Source: Salinimicrobium marinum
GTDB taxonomy: Bacteria > Bacteroidota > Bacteroidia > Flavobacteriales > Flavobacteriaceae
Assembly: GCF_014651535.1 (NCBI RefSeq)
Contig: NZ_BMXB01000002.1
Coordinates: 310,001-374,000 of the forward strand
Length of the DNA: 64,000 nt
Direction: 5' to 3'
The number at the start of each line of letters is the position of its first letter. Positions within the stretch are counted from its first letter, which is position 1. The position numbers and the translations under genes were made by a program. Positions 52,983 to 62,316 of the stretch are shown in pieces. The notes under the pieces were generated by a model that saw only the letters and a program-made list of their open reading frames with translations, made no database searches and was not told the origin of the DNA.

Positions 52983-54317
52983 TTAAACTACAGTTTGTAC
53001 CCTGTTTGAAAACAGTTTTTCATTCAGGCTTTTCAGGATCTCAATTTTATTTCGGGTGTCTACGAGTAATGAGATGTTGTTTTTACTTCCGCCGTAGGAG
53101 ATCATCCTTACCGGAATATCGTTCAGCAGTTCGAAAATTCTGTAGATCCCTTTATCTTCTATGACCGATTCTCCAACGATACAAATAATACTATGCTCCT
53201 TCTCTACCGTGATTTCTCCGTAGCCTTCAAGTTCATTTAATATTAGATCAAGATTCCGTATGTCATCAATCGTCAGGGATATGGCAATTTCAGATGTGGT
53301 GATCATATCGATAGCGGTTTGGTGCTTATCGAACACGTCAAAGATTTTACGAAGGAAACCGTGGGCCATAAGCATTCGGTTGGATTTGATCTTGATAGCG
53401 GTAATTCCGTCTTTGGCAGAAATAGCTTTTAATCCGGTACTTCTTACTTCCGAGGAAATTTTGGTGCCGGCAGCTTTCGGAGTAAATGTATTCTTCAGGT
53501 AAATCGGAATATTCCTGTCCTTTACCGGCTGCACTGTTTGTGGATGCAGGATCTTTGCTCCAAAATAAGCAAGCTCGGCAGCTTCTTCAAAAGTTAAATG
53601 AGATAAAGCTGTAGTGTTCTCCACATAACGAGGATCATTGTTGTGGAATCCGTCAATATCGGTCCAGATCTGAACCTCTTTTGCGCCACAGGAAGCTGCA
53701 ATAATCGTAGCGGAATAATCGCTTCCACCACGCTTTAAAGTATTGATATTCCGGAAGCGGTCTATGCGTACAAAGCCCTGGGTGATATAAATTTCTGAAC
53801 GGATTTCCCTTCTTAAAGTCTCTTCAAGTCGGGCGCTAACGATATCAATATTTGGATTCTCCAGACTCTGAACATGCATGAAATCCTTTGCATCCAGCAG
53901 CGTGTTATTCACTCCCCCGGATTCCAGGTACTTTGAAAAGATGTAGGTAAGAAAACTTTCTCCAAAGGTAAGGATCACGGGCTCCAGTTCTGCGTTATAT
54001 TTTGCAGAAACCACCTCCTGCAATTGGCCGAACATTTGTTCTATTTGAGCCAGCGTATCATTCTTTGCTTCGGAATCTGGAAACAATTCTCCAATTACAT
54101 TTTTATGCTTTTGATGAAGCCGTTCCATAATTTCATTCATGGTACTCTTGCTGCCTAATTTAAAATACTCTACCAGGTTCACCAGCTCATTAGTAACACC
54201 CGACATGGCAGAAAGTACCACAATCTTACTCCCCGGCTGATTTGTAATTATTTCTTTTACATTCCTGATACTTTCGGCAGATCCAACTGAAGTACCACCA
54301 AATTTTAGAACTTTCAT
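52983..54317 (-). CDS. lysC: Aspartate kinase, monofunctional
   Basis: The enzyme phosphorylates aspartate, the first step to lysine, methionine and threonine. The N-terminal amino-acid kinase domain starts MKVLKFGGTSVGSAESIR and carries LKRGGSDYSATIIAA near residue 212 and WTDIDGFHNNDPRYV near 237. The C-terminal 150 residues are two ACT domains (DGITAIKIKSNRMLMAHGFL, then IICIVGESVI), the site of feedback control by amino acids. At 444 residues there is no homoserine dehydrogenase domain. It is divergent from an ACT-like gene across 106 bases. Confidence 0.93.
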   Translation of the reverse strand: MKVLKFGGTSVGSAESIRNVKEIITNQPGSKIVVLSAMSGVTNELVNLVEYFKLGSKSTMNEIMERLHQKHKNVIGELFPDSEAKNDTLAQIEQMFGQLQEVVSAKYNAELEPVILTFGESFLTYIFSKYLESGGVNNTLLDAKDFMHVQSLENPNIDIVSARLEETLRREIRSEIYITQGFVRIDRFRNINTLKRGGSDYSATIIAASCGAKEVQIWTDIDGFHNNDPRYVENTTALSHLTFEEAAELAYFGAKILHPQTVQPVKDRNIPIYLKNTFTPKAAGTKISSEVRSTGLKAISAKDGITAIKIKSNRMLMAHGFLRKIFDVFDKHQTAIDMITTSEIAISLTIDDIRNLDLILNELEGYGEITVEKEHSIICIVGESVIEDKGIYRIFELLNDIPVRMISYGGSKNNISLLVDTRNKIEILKSLNEKLFSNRVQTVV

Positions 54318-54390
54318 CTTTTTACTTTTTTTTGAAGTTGCATAATTAAGGATTGCTCCATGGCTTGTAAAAAAATAAATCTATTTTATA

Positions 54391-54398
54391 TACCTTTG
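54391..54398 (+). promoter_or_regulatory. Candidate -7 promoter box of the ACT-like gene
   Basis: TACCTTTG matches TAnnTTTG exactly and lies 25 bases before the ATG at 54424. TTG at 54365-54367 is upstream at a longer than usual spacing of 23 bases. Confidence 0.5.
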
Positions 54399-54423
54399 CA
54401 CAAATTGTTTATTATTTAACAAG

Positions 54424-55071
54424 ATGAAAACGATCAGTACCTGCGTCCATGATATTATTCGGCACCAGCCCTTTTTGGATGATGCCCTTGCCCGAAACAT
54501 CATTAACTTCAGTTCCCTGGCGGCCGATTTACAGCCACAGGTGGAAAAGGAAATGAGAAAACCTGTTAAACAAGGGTCTATCATCATGGCGCTTCGCCGC
54601 TATAGCCCAAAGAGAAGCAAATTCACGAGCAATAATTTCCGGAAACTTGGGGATATTGTGGTACGTTCGGGGATTACAGAATATACCTATTTAAATTCAA
54701 AAACCATTATTGCCAATAAGGCAAAACTTTTGGATTCAGTTAAAGATCAGGTGGGGATTTACCTCAATTACTCCAGTAATTACCAAGAAAGCAATTTTTT
54801 GGTGTCCACTTCTCTAAAGGAAACTGTGGAAGAAAATTTCAGGAATGAAATTAAAGTGAATGAGAAAAATGATCTGGCCTCTATTACCATTGCTCTTCCC
54901 GAAGGAAATACTAAAACAATTGGATTGTATTTCTACATTTTTAAGCTGCTGGCCTATGAAGGGATTCCGGTGTATGAAATTATTTCTACCACGAACTACT
55001 TTAGTTTATTCCTGGAAAGCGAATATGTGAATCAGGCATTTTATTTAATGAATGAAATAAAAGCTTCTTAG
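54424..55071 (+). CDS. Conserved protein with probable ACT-like regulatory fold
   Basis: This 215-residue soluble protein has an N-terminal helical segment (FLDDALARNIINFSSLAADL, then KPVKQGSIIMALRRYSP) that looks like a small winged or helical domain. The C-terminal 110 residues show two beta-alpha-beta ACT-like units (LASITIALPEGNTKTIGLYF, then LAYEGIPVYEIISTTNYFSL). The second unit is very like aspartate-kinase ACT repeats. It has no kinase domain. Position opposite lysC suggests a regulator of the aspartate pathway or a small-molecule sensor. That is inference from context and the fold guess. ATG start. Confidence 0.65.
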   Translation: MKTISTCVHDIIRHQPFLDDALARNIINFSSLAADLQPQVEKEMRKPVKQGSIIMALRRYSPKRSKFTSNNFRKLGDIVVRSGITEYTYLNSKTIIANKAKLLDSVKDQVGIYLNYSSNYQESNFLVSTSLKETVEENFRNEIKVNEKNDLASITIALPEGNTKTIGLYFYIFKLLAYEGIPVYEIISTTNYFSLFLESEYVNQAFYLMNEIKAS

Positions 55072-55079
55072 TATTCCCA

Positions 55080-55943
55080 TTAATCCAGCTGGTACCACCA
55101 AACAGAATTCTGAAAATTCATGGGTAGGATCAACTGATTCTTTTCCTTCAGAAATAGGATGTCTCCCGAACTTTTTTCAGCAGTAAGAACCAGGGTTTTA
55201 TTACCATTTGGATCTATGCTGTAGATCTTTCCGGTCGCCCAGTCGGAAACGTAAAAGAAGTCTTTGCCCGAAGGTTGAATTCCGTCAAGGTTTCCTATGC
55301 CTTCTTCAGTAACCATAAAGATTTCCTTAGTATCCATATCGATCTTTAATAAATTCCCATCCTGATTTTCTCCCCAGGAAGCCGCATACAGATCATCTTT
55401 ATGAGCAAGGAGTCCGTTAGGAGAATTAAGTTTAGAGCTTTTTAAAAATTCTGCTATTTCTCCTTTTGGCGTATCAACCCTCATGGAGTTAGCTGCCATT
55501 TCACCGGGAATAAAATAGATGCTGCTTTGTTCAAGATCTGAAAAGAAAATACTTCCGCCGGCATCGACCGTAATATCATTTAAAGACATGGCTCCATCAA
55601 CAGGGATTTTTCGATTAATTTCTCCTTTCTGAAGATCCATTTCTACCAGTTCGGTCACATCAGTAACATATAATTTATCTTCATGCACCAGGAGACCTTT
55701 AGGATCATTTAGTCCGGTGATCCATTTTAGATCCAGAATTTCACCTTCCGGAGTAATTTTGGAAATGAATCCGTCACCATCTTTATCATCCGCCATATTG
55801 GAAACGTACAGTACGTTGTTTTGTTCATCAAATACAACCGATTCCGGATGACTGAAGCCTTCAACTTTTAGCAAAGGCTCTTCATTTTGGGCAATAGCTC
55901 CGGTGAAAATAACTATAGTGAAAATAAGGTGTAAATATTTCAT
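55080..55943 (-). CDS. Secreted SMP-30/gluconolactonase-like beta-propeller
   Basis: A signal peptide is present (LIFTIVIFTGAIAQ). The rest is a six-bladed propeller with repeats such as GFSHPESVVFDEQNNVLYVS, GLNDPKGLLVHEDKLYVTDV and KLNSPNGLLAHKDDLYAASW, ending SVWWYQLD. The layout resembles SMP-30/gluconolactonase or NHL-type proteins. Metal-binding residues (Glu, Asn and Asp of the active centre) cannot be assigned with confidence, so lactonase activity is unproven. At 287 residues it appears complete. It converges with the ACT-like gene, eight bases between stops. Confidence 0.8.
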   Translation of the reverse strand: MKYLHLIFTIVIFTGAIAQNEEPLLKVEGFSHPESVVFDEQNNVLYVSNMADDKDGDGFISKITPEGEILDLKWITGLNDPKGLLVHEDKLYVTDVTELVEMDLQKGEINRKIPVDGAMSLNDITVDAGGSIFFSDLEQSSIYFIPGEMAANSMRVDTPKGEIAEFLKSSKLNSPNGLLAHKDDLYAASWGENQDGNLLKIDMDTKEIFMVTEEGIGNLDGIQPSGKDFFYVSDWATGKIYSIDPNGNKTLVLTAEKSSGDILFLKEKNQLILPMNFQNSVWWYQLD

Positions 55944-56088
55944 AATTAATTATTTAAAACCTGAAGGTACAAAAACCTCAAAGTTTTTAAATTAAGGTTC
56001 AGTTAAACTATTCTTTTAAAGTTTTCACAAAGCCGCTTCACAGAATTCAGGATTCTTTTATTTTTATTTGATATTTGAAAAAATTGCT

Positions 56089-56217
56089 ATGAAAAAGATT
56101 CTAAGAGCTATTATTGCAGGATGGGGTGCCAAAAAACTCGGAGGTGGCTGCGGTTGCTTCGGAATAATTATAGTGTTCATCATCCTGTGGTGGCTTTTAG
56201 GAAGTATAGGTTTCTAG
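56089..56217 (+). CDS. Small Gly/Cys-containing membrane protein, 42 residues
   Basis: An ATG frame preceded by AT-rich sequence encodes MKKILRAIIAGWGAKKLGGG, then CGCFG and a hydrophobic end (IIIVFIILWWLLGSIGF). The basic amphipathic front, GCGCF turn and one tail helix resemble short membrane peptides found throughout flavobacteria. There is no assigned function. It lies in a gap between minus-strand genes. Confidence 0.5.
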   Translation: MKKILRAIIAGWGAKKLGGGCGCFGIIIVFIILWWLLGSIGF

Positions 56218-56227
56218 AGCTTGAAAT

Positions 56228-56860
56228 TTATGCAAAAAAATGTCCGAAGCCAACGGTGAACATAACCAACCCATAGATATAATGCTCAAGGCTTACATTT
56301 AACAAACTCTGGGTTTTTAAGTAATTAAAAATGAAGATCCAGCATACCAGAAAAGTCGCTATGGGTGCCACCAGGTTATCATAAATCAAATGTGTTAATC
56401 CAAAAATAATGGCATTGCTCAACATGAGCAGGTATTTCTCTGGCACGATTTTCTTGTACCGCTGGAAAAAATACATTCTGTAAATGATTTCCTGTGGCAG
56501 TACAGATACTATGGGATACAGGAAAAAAGTAAGGACATATCTTCCAAACTCCTTCACTGGATATTTCAAAAACAAATGAGGAAAAATCCACCAGGTAAAC
56601 CATACCAGTAAAATACTAATGATCATGATCCTTGGAACGCTTTTCCTGAAATAGGCGCGATCAAACCTGATGAAATTCCCTTTATCAAAATCCGGATCTT
56701 TCCATAACAGCATTCCGAAAAAAACAGCAATAAGTAAAAGCGGAATTACTTTCCACCAGCCTTCCAAATATTCTATGGTAATGAAGGGTACAAAAACAAA
56801 GAAAAACAAAAATTCAAGTACCATATAGGTATTTGAATAATAGACTTTGTTTAGGCTCAT
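56228..56860 (-). CDS. CPBP-family intramembrane protease-like protein
   Basis: This 210-residue membrane protein has six to seven helices and matches CPBP (Abi/CAAX-prenyl-protease-like) motifs. Motif 1 reads QEIIYR (123-128) where the family has EExxxR, so the first Glu is Gln. Motif 2 FGLTH (153-157) is intact and the motif 3 His193 lies in LEHYIYG. The exchange may lower or abolish proteolysis, but the second Glu124 is kept. Substrates are unknown. ATG start, single gene on the minus strand. Confidence 0.78.
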   Translation of the reverse strand: MSLNKVYYSNTYMVLEFLFFFVFVPFITIEYLEGWWKVIPLLLIAVFFGMLLWKDPDFDKGNFIRFDRAYFRKSVPRIMIISILLVWFTWWIFPHLFLKYPVKEFGRYVLTFFLYPIVSVLPQEIIYRMYFFQRYKKIVPEKYLLMLSNAIIFGLTHLIYDNLVAPIATFLVCWIFIFNYLKTQSLLNVSLEHYIYGLVMFTVGFGHFFA

Positions 56861-56939
56861 AAAAGGATTTACAGGTAAGATAAATAATATCCTGCAGAAG
56901 AATTCTAAAGGAACTATTAAAATCTAAGGAAAGGGATTT

Positions 56940-57695
56940 TTATTCTGTCTCCAGATTTTCTTCTACTTCCGTACGGTTTCTTTTTCTCAAAAGATCGATC
57001 ACATTAAACAGTACAATACAAAAAGCCACCCAAATCAAGCCGGCTATAAAGCCACCTGCCACATCTGAAGGAAAATGGACTCCGAGATAGATACGGCTAA
57101 CTCCAATGAATAAAATTAATAAAGCGAAAGCAATAGAGAGGATTATCCGTACCAATTTATTCATTTTTATCTGGTAGAGCAGGTAAATTAGGAATCCGTA
57201 GAAGGCCATAGCGCTCATCGCGTGTCCACTGGGATAGCTTAAAGATTCAATAACAACCAGGTGCTCTTCTTTAGGTCGGGCCCTGTCGAAAACTTTTTTC
57301 AATGCAATATTGGAAAGTGCAGATAATACAAGAACCCCTAGCAGCTGAAAAATAAATTTCCAGCTTCTTAGTTTAACAAAAAGAAAGATGGTTACCAGGA
57401 TCATTGCGGCAATGTAAGCATACACGTCGCCCATATCTGTTATAAATATAAAAAACGAAGTAAGGCTCGGAGACCTGAAGGACGTAACATACTCTGTTAC
57501 ACTACGATCAAAACTTTCAACGGTATTACCGGTTACTTCATCGCTAAGCTCTACAAAAAGATTTGTACCAATTACAAAAACAATAAAAGAGATTAGGATG
57601 ATTATATAAAAGGAAAGCTCCTCGTTTTCTTTAGATAATTTTTCTCTAAAAAATTCTATACTGTTCTTTATAATTGGTCTTATTCCTTTGCTCAT
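56940..57695 (-). CDS. PAP2-family membrane phosphatase
   Basis: This 251-residue protein with six membrane helices has all three PAP2 signatures: KKVFDRARP (133-141), YPSGHAM (154-160) and SRIYLGVHFPSD (200-211). These form the phospho-histidine active site facing the periplasm. Possible substrates include phosphatidate, undecaprenyl pyrophosphate and phosphatidylglycerol phosphate. It begins 13 bases after the stop of the 3D-domain lipoprotein gene, so the two are probably co-transcribed. With the cell-wall-type 3D protein as partner, undecaprenyl pyrophosphate is a fair guess. Confidence 0.9.
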   Translation of the reverse strand: MSKGIRPIIKNSIEFFREKLSKENEELSFYIIILISFIVFVIGTNLFVELSDEVTGNTVESFDRSVTEYVTSFRSPSLTSFFIFITDMGDVYAYIAAMILVTIFLFVKLRSWKFIFQLLGVLVLSALSNIALKKVFDRARPKEEHLVVIESLSYPSGHAMSAMAFYGFLIYLLYQIKMNKLVRIILSIAFALLILFIGVSRIYLGVHFPSDVAGGFIAGLIWVAFCIVLFNVIDLLRKRNRTEVEENLETE

Positions 57696-57708
57696 TCCTT
57701 ATCCTTTG

Positions 57709-58167
57709 TTATTCCACTTCTCTTTGTTCCTGCCCAGGGAAACTTATCTTTACTTTCTTTCTTCCCCAATCCATGGCTTTTTCCTTATTTATTCCCATGT
57801 AGATATCAATTTTGTTCCGCCAGCGCTGGTGCATTTTATCATTTACAATAAAAAGACCTTCAAATCCTTCAATAACTACCGGTGTACCGTGAGTTAAACC
57901 CTTTCTCACGAGATCCCGGGAAACGGCAATACTTTTCATTCCCGGTACAAGGGTATCCCCCCATGCAGTTATGTTAACATTTCCTTCTCCCTGTAACCGC
58001 AGTGAATTATAGGCAGAAGCGGTAACAGTAAGGGTATCGCTAAAAACTAGAACCTCTTCCCCGTTCCCATCTTTATCTTCTGATGGAAAATCACAGGCAG
58101 ATATACCTGTAAGAACGTAAAATCCCATCAGAACAAAAAGAAATTGAAAAATTTTTATGTGAAACAT
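57709..58167 (-). CDS. 3D-domain lipoprotein
   Basis: The signal peptide ends at a lipobox Cys25 (VLTGISAC), so this is a small lipoprotein. Residues 45-140 match the 3D domain, named for three conserved aspartates: TASAYNS, then SIAVSRDLV, VNDKM and KIDIYMG. In Gram-positive proteins and MltA-type lytic transglycosylases this double-psi barrel carries the catalytic Asp for peptidoglycan cleavage. A role in cell-wall turnover is likely. It is the first gene of a pair with the PAP2 phosphatase. ATG start, complete at 152 residues. Confidence 0.83.
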   Translation of the reverse strand: MFHIKIFQFLFVLMGFYVLTGISACDFPSEDKDGNGEEVLVFSDTLTVTASAYNSLRLQGEGNVNITAWGDTLVPGMKSIAVSRDLVRKGLTHGTPVVIEGFEGLFIVNDKMHQRWRNKIDIYMGINKEKAMDWGRKKVKISFPGQEQREVE

Positions 58168-58229
58168 AATTTAAAATTTTGATTCATTTCTAAACGATCT
58201 GAACAGAAATTTATTGAATGGAATGTTTT

Positions 58230-59693
58230 TTATCCTAAACTATAGCCGTTACGATAGTCTCTTTTAACGAATTGATTTACTTCATCCAGATTGGTGACCC
58301 GTATGTTTTGTGCATCCCAGATCATTTTAATATCCCTTCCCGGGTATTCATAGGAGGTATTACCCTGCTGGTTAACCACAGGTTTCCTTACATCAAATCC
58401 TCTTATTGCAAGATTGGCGATGAGCAAGGTTTCGGTTAAAGGCCCTGCGATTTCAAAAGGAGAACTCATTTCTTTCTTTCCGTGGCCGGCGATCGCACCT
58501 TCCACCCATTGGCCGTAATGCCCGTCTGCACCACCCGGAACTCTGTCATATTGCTGCGGAACATTTACTTCGGCGGTTTTGGAAGTTGGCAATAATTGCG
58601 GATTTTCTCCATAAGTACCACACATCATTTTCCCTTTGGTCCCTATAAACAGTACTCCGTTTCCACCATCTCCAAAAGTTTCGTTTGGCCCCAGCTCTTC
58701 GGGGCGCATTGGTTTTATTCCACCGTCCATCCAGTGCATGGTAAGATCTCCGTCAGTTCTTTCATTTCCGGGAAAAGTCATGATCACGTGACTGGAAGGA
58801 GGGCAACTCTCCGGGAAATATCCTCTCCTAAATTCATCTACATATACACTTCCCACACTACATTGTACATCTTTAGGATATCCAAGTTTGAGAACAGAAT
58901 AAGGAGCCTCTATTAAGTGGCATCCCATATCGCCCAAAGCACCGGTTCCATAATCCCACCAGCCGCGCCAGTTAAATGGCACCAATCCTTCTATGTAATC
59001 TTTATACGGTGCTGTTCCAAGCCATAGATCCCAATCCAGCTCCTGCGGAACTGGAGCAGACTTTTGCGGCCATGGAATTCCCTGCGGCCATACGGGGCGG
59101 TCGGTCCAGCAGTAAACCGTATGAACTTTTCCAATTAAATCTGCATTATACCACTCCTTCAGTTTTCGCACTCCATCTCCGGAAGCCCCCTGATTTCCCA
59201 TCTGGGTTACAACTTTGTAGTTTTTTGCAGCTTCCGTTAATTTCCGGGCTTCATAAATATCATGTGTCAAAGGTTTCTGAACATATACATGTTTTCCCAA
59301 TTCCATTGCAGCCAGGGTTTGGACTGCATGGTTATGATCTGGAGTAGAAACAGAGACAGCATCAAAGTTTCCGGATTCTTTATCCATAAGTTCCCGCCAG
59401 TCTTTATAATATTTTGCTTTCGGAAAACGTGCAATTGAATTAGCCGCTCTTCTGTCATCCACATCGCATAAAAAACCAATATCTGCCTTCCCTGTCTGCG
59501 CAAAACTGTTGATATCACTTTCTCCCTTTCCTCCTACTCCAATTCCTGCGACTATGAGTCGGTCACTGGGAGCTAAAAATCCGGTTCCACCCATGACATG
59601 ACGCGGAATAATCATAAATCCTGTAGAGGCAATTGCGGTACTTTTAATAAAATTTCTTCTGGAAGTACCTTTAGAGGAGTTGTATTCTTTCAT
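58230..59693 (-). CDS. Gfo/Idh/MocA-family oxidoreductase, Tat-exported
   Basis: This 487-residue NAD(P)-dependent dehydrogenase has a twin-arginine signal (SRRNFIKSTAIASTG). The Rossmann fold starts VAGIGVGGKGESDI near residue 49, and STPDHNHAVQTL and YVQKPLTHDI near 130 correspond to the conserved EKP-type motif with Gln-Lys-Pro. The C-terminal domain has the GGW-type loop (WRGWWDYGTGALGDMGCHLI). Exported members of this family in Bacteroidota act on sugars or glycosides, for example as oxidoreductases or retaining glycosidases. Substrate cannot be named. ATG start; single gene. Confidence 0.88.
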   Translation of the reverse strand: MKEYNSSKGTSRRNFIKSTAIASTGFMIIPRHVMGGTGFLAPSDRLIVAGIGVGGKGESDINSFAQTGKADIGFLCDVDDRRAANSIARFPKAKYYKDWRELMDKESGNFDAVSVSTPDHNHAVQTLAAMELGKHVYVQKPLTHDIYEARKLTEAAKNYKVVTQMGNQGASGDGVRKLKEWYNADLIGKVHTVYCWTDRPVWPQGIPWPQKSAPVPQELDWDLWLGTAPYKDYIEGLVPFNWRGWWDYGTGALGDMGCHLIEAPYSVLKLGYPKDVQCSVGSVYVDEFRRGYFPESCPPSSHVIMTFPGNERTDGDLTMHWMDGGIKPMRPEELGPNETFGDGGNGVLFIGTKGKMMCGTYGENPQLLPTSKTAEVNVPQQYDRVPGGADGHYGQWVEGAIAGHGKKEMSSPFEIAGPLTETLLIANLAIRGFDVRKPVVNQQGNTSYEYPGRDIKMIWDAQNIRVTNLDEVNQFVKRDYRNGYSLG

Positions 59694-60063
59694 AATTGTG
59701 TAGGTTTTGTTTACAGATGATGTGAATTTTGGATGATTAGAACTAATAAATTATATTGAATTCAATAAATCTATGAACTTATTTTCTATTCTCCAATTTA
59801 TAAATCATTCCGGCCAGGTTCAGGATCTGATTAGGATTTCAGTTTTTTGAATATTTTTAATCAAAATGAAGGAAAACTGCCTTTCTAGTTAATATTTATG
59901 TAAGAAAAGAGCATAAAAGCCCTGTAAATTTGTCTTTTGCTCATATAAGTGTACCTTTGCACTCTGAAATGTGGAATACCTATCTTTTTGCGAAAGCACT
60001 GTCTTTTTCTTCTGATTTTATTTTCATTTCAGTTTAAATTTTTTAATTGATAAATACAATTTT
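59694..60063. other. Divergent intergenic region
   Basis: This 370-base AT-rich region separates the oxidoreductase and FKBP genes. It contains one convincing promoter for the FKBP gene (59929-59959). No coding potential or repeats were seen elsewhere in it. Confidence 0.5.
59929..59959 (+). promoter_or_regulatory. Promoter of the FKBP gene
   Basis: TTTG (59929-59932), 19 bases, then TACCTTTG (59952-59959). It is a perfect match to the Bacteroidota TTTG / TAnnTTTG consensus. Transcription would start near 59966, giving a leader of about 100 bases before the ATG at 60064. Confidence 0.7.
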
Positions 60064-60492
60064 ATGAGTCAGGTAAAACAAGATGATACCGTAAAAGTAC
60101 ATTACACCGGAAAATTAGAAGACGGACAGGTTTTCGATAGTTCTTTGGAAAGAGAGCCAATTGAATTTACTCTGGGCCAGGGACAACTAATTCCAGGTTT
60201 TGAAAAAGGGTTACTTAATATGGGAGTAAATGAAAAGAAAACCATCAATATCCCTTCTGAAGAAGCTTACGGTGAACCAAGGCCAGAACTGGTACAGGAA
60301 GTAGATAAAAGTCAACTTCCCGAAGAGATCAAACCGGAAGTAGGAATGGGTCTTGTTTCAAAAAGTCCTGATGGGCGTGAAATGAACCTCGTTGTTACTG
60401 AAGTAAAAGATGAATCTATTGTTGTTGACGGAAATCACCCGTTAGCAGGAAAAGATCTTATTTTCGATCTTGAAGTAGTTGAGATCAAATAA
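60064..60492 (+). CDS. SlyD-like FKBP-type peptidyl-prolyl isomerase
   Basis: This 142-residue cytosolic isomerase and chaperone has the FKBP core at 1-70 and 120-142 with the inserted IF (insert-in-flap) domain between. Landmarks are VKVHYTGKLEDGQVFDSSLE at the start, LGQGQLIPGFEKGLLNMGVN near 38 and NHPLAGKDLIFDLEVVEI at the end, the SlyD NPLAGK motif with His inserted. It lacks the His-rich metal-binding tail of E. coli SlyD. ATG start with a strong promoter and terminator, so a single-gene, well-expressed unit. Confidence 0.93.
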   Translation: MSQVKQDDTVKVHYTGKLEDGQVFDSSLEREPIEFTLGQGQLIPGFEKGLLNMGVNEKKTINIPSEEAYGEPRPELVQEVDKSQLPEEIKPEVGMGLVSKSPDGREMNLVVTEVKDESIVVDGNHPLAGKDLIFDLEVVEIK

Positions 60493-60510
60493 TAGAACCA
60501 GATACTTTAA

Positions 60511-60556
60511 TAAAAAAAGAGGCTATTTATAAAATTATATAAATAGCCTCTTTTTG
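60511..60556. terminator. Terminator after the FKBP gene
   Basis: Arms 60515-60531 and 60538-60554 (AAAAGAGGCTATTTATA and its complement) are perfectly paired around a six-base loop. The T run to the right ends the FKBP transcript. Confidence 0.9.
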
Positions 60557-60571
60557 CATTCATATAACATA

Positions 60572-60606
60572 AAGAAAAATCCTTCAGGTGTGTACTTGAA
60601 GGATTT
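60572..60606 (-). terminator. Terminator of the ferredoxin gene
   Basis: Arms AAATCCTTCA (60577-60586) and TGAAGGATTT (60597-60606) pair perfectly. Read on the minus strand, TTTTCTTT follows the hairpin. It lies about 80 bases downstream of the ferredoxin stop. Confidence 0.75.
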
Positions 60607-60689
60607 CTTAATTTTCACAGGAGTCCCGGGCCTCTAAAAAGCCATGTAATTTGTACTCCGGAATTATCTGGAGGACAAAGGTTCCAAAT

Positions 60690-61097
<408 letters not shown>

Positions 61098-61104
61098 TAA
61101 GCGC

Positions 61105-62187
61105 ATGACAATCGAACAGCGAAAAAAAAACATTAGTAGCCTCGGACAATTTTTAAGTCAGTTTGATTTCACCGGAAACAAGAAACAAGAGTCTCTACCA
61201 TACAACGATCCGCATTACGACCGGCTGCAACAGCAAATAAATTTGGCGGTGCATCACAACGGCTGGTTTACCAAAGAAAATATTATTTTTTCGCTACAGC
61301 AATGGAGCAAGGCCTTAACTCAGGATAATCTTGATAAATGGCTTGCCCCCTATGATCTCAAGAAAGTCAGCCAAAAAACTGTAGGCATTATAATGGCCGG
61401 TAACATTCCGTTAGTAGGATTTCACGATTTTCTTTCGGTTCTTATCAGCGGGCATAAAGTGTTGGTCAAACAATCCACAAATGATAAGTTATTGCTTCCC
61501 ATCCTGGCAGATTATCTAATAGCTATCAATCCCGAATGGAAGGAGAAAATTCAGTTTTTAAAAGAATCTTCTGAAGGAGCAGAAAAAATGAAAGATTATG
61601 ATGCGGTTATTGCTACCGGAAGTAATAACACTGCGCGATATTTCGAATTTTATTTTGCCGGAAAACCTTCTATTATTCGAAAAAATAGAAATTCGGTGGC
61701 TGTTCTTACCGGAAATGAAACTTCTGAAGAACTGTCACTTTTAGGTGAGGACATTTTCAGGTATTATGGATTGGGGTGCCGCAATGTTTCCAAGCTTTAT
61801 GTTCCTGAAGGCTATGATTTTGATGCATTTTTCAAAGGCATTTATTCCTGGAACCCAATCATTAATCAGGCGAAGTATGCCAATAATTATGATTACAACA
61901 AGGCGGTTTACCTAATGAGCTTGTTCAAACTTCTGGAAAACGGATTCCTCATTTTAAAAGAAGATGAAAGTTTAAGCTCCCCTATTGCTACTTTGTTTTA
62001 CGAAACCTATTCTGATGTTTCACAGCTAAAGGAAGAATTATCTAATCGACGGGAAGAGATCCAATGCGTAGTAGGAAATGGAATTACAAAAAACGCAGTG
62101 AGTTTTGGCCAAACGCAGCATCCGGAATTGTGGGATTATGCAGATAATGTAGACACTTTGGATTTTCTGATCAATAAACTGAATTAA
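61105..62187 (+). CDS. Acyl-CoA reductase (LuxC-like)
   Basis: This 360-residue protein belongs to the LuxC/acyl-CoA reductase type of the aldehyde dehydrogenase superfamily. It shows VGIIMAGNIPLVGFHDFLSV near residue 93, DAVIATGSNNTARYFEFYF near 169, and the catalytic cysteine region YYGLGCRNVSKLYVP near 220. It would reduce acyl-CoA or acyl phosphates to aldehydes with NADPH. In flavobacteria it stands next to ferredoxin and serC, as here, but its true substrate is not established. ATG start. Confidence 0.85.
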   Translation: MTIEQRKKNISSLGQFLSQFDFTGNKKQESLPYNDPHYDRLQQQINLAVHHNGWFTKENIIFSLQQWSKALTQDNLDKWLAPYDLKKVSQKTVGIIMAGNIPLVGFHDFLSVLISGHKVLVKQSTNDKLLLPILADYLIAINPEWKEKIQFLKESSEGAEKMKDYDAVIATGSNNTARYFEFYFAGKPSIIRKNRNSVAVLTGNETSEELSLLGEDIFRYYGLGCRNVSKLYVPEGYDFDAFFKGIYSWNPIINQAKYANNYDYNKAVYLMSLFKLLENGFLILKEDESLSSPIATLFYETYSDVSQLKEELSNRREEIQCVVGNGITKNAVSFGQTQHPELWDYADNVDTLDFLINKLN

Positions 62188-62316
62188 ATTTTAATACTTC
62201 TGAAGAAACCTGCAACCAATGGTTTTTCAGAAAAAAGGTGAATTCTTAAATTATCATTTTCCTAACAGGGAAAACCTAAGGATTTTATCATATTTGTAAC
62301 TGTTAAAAAACTTCAT

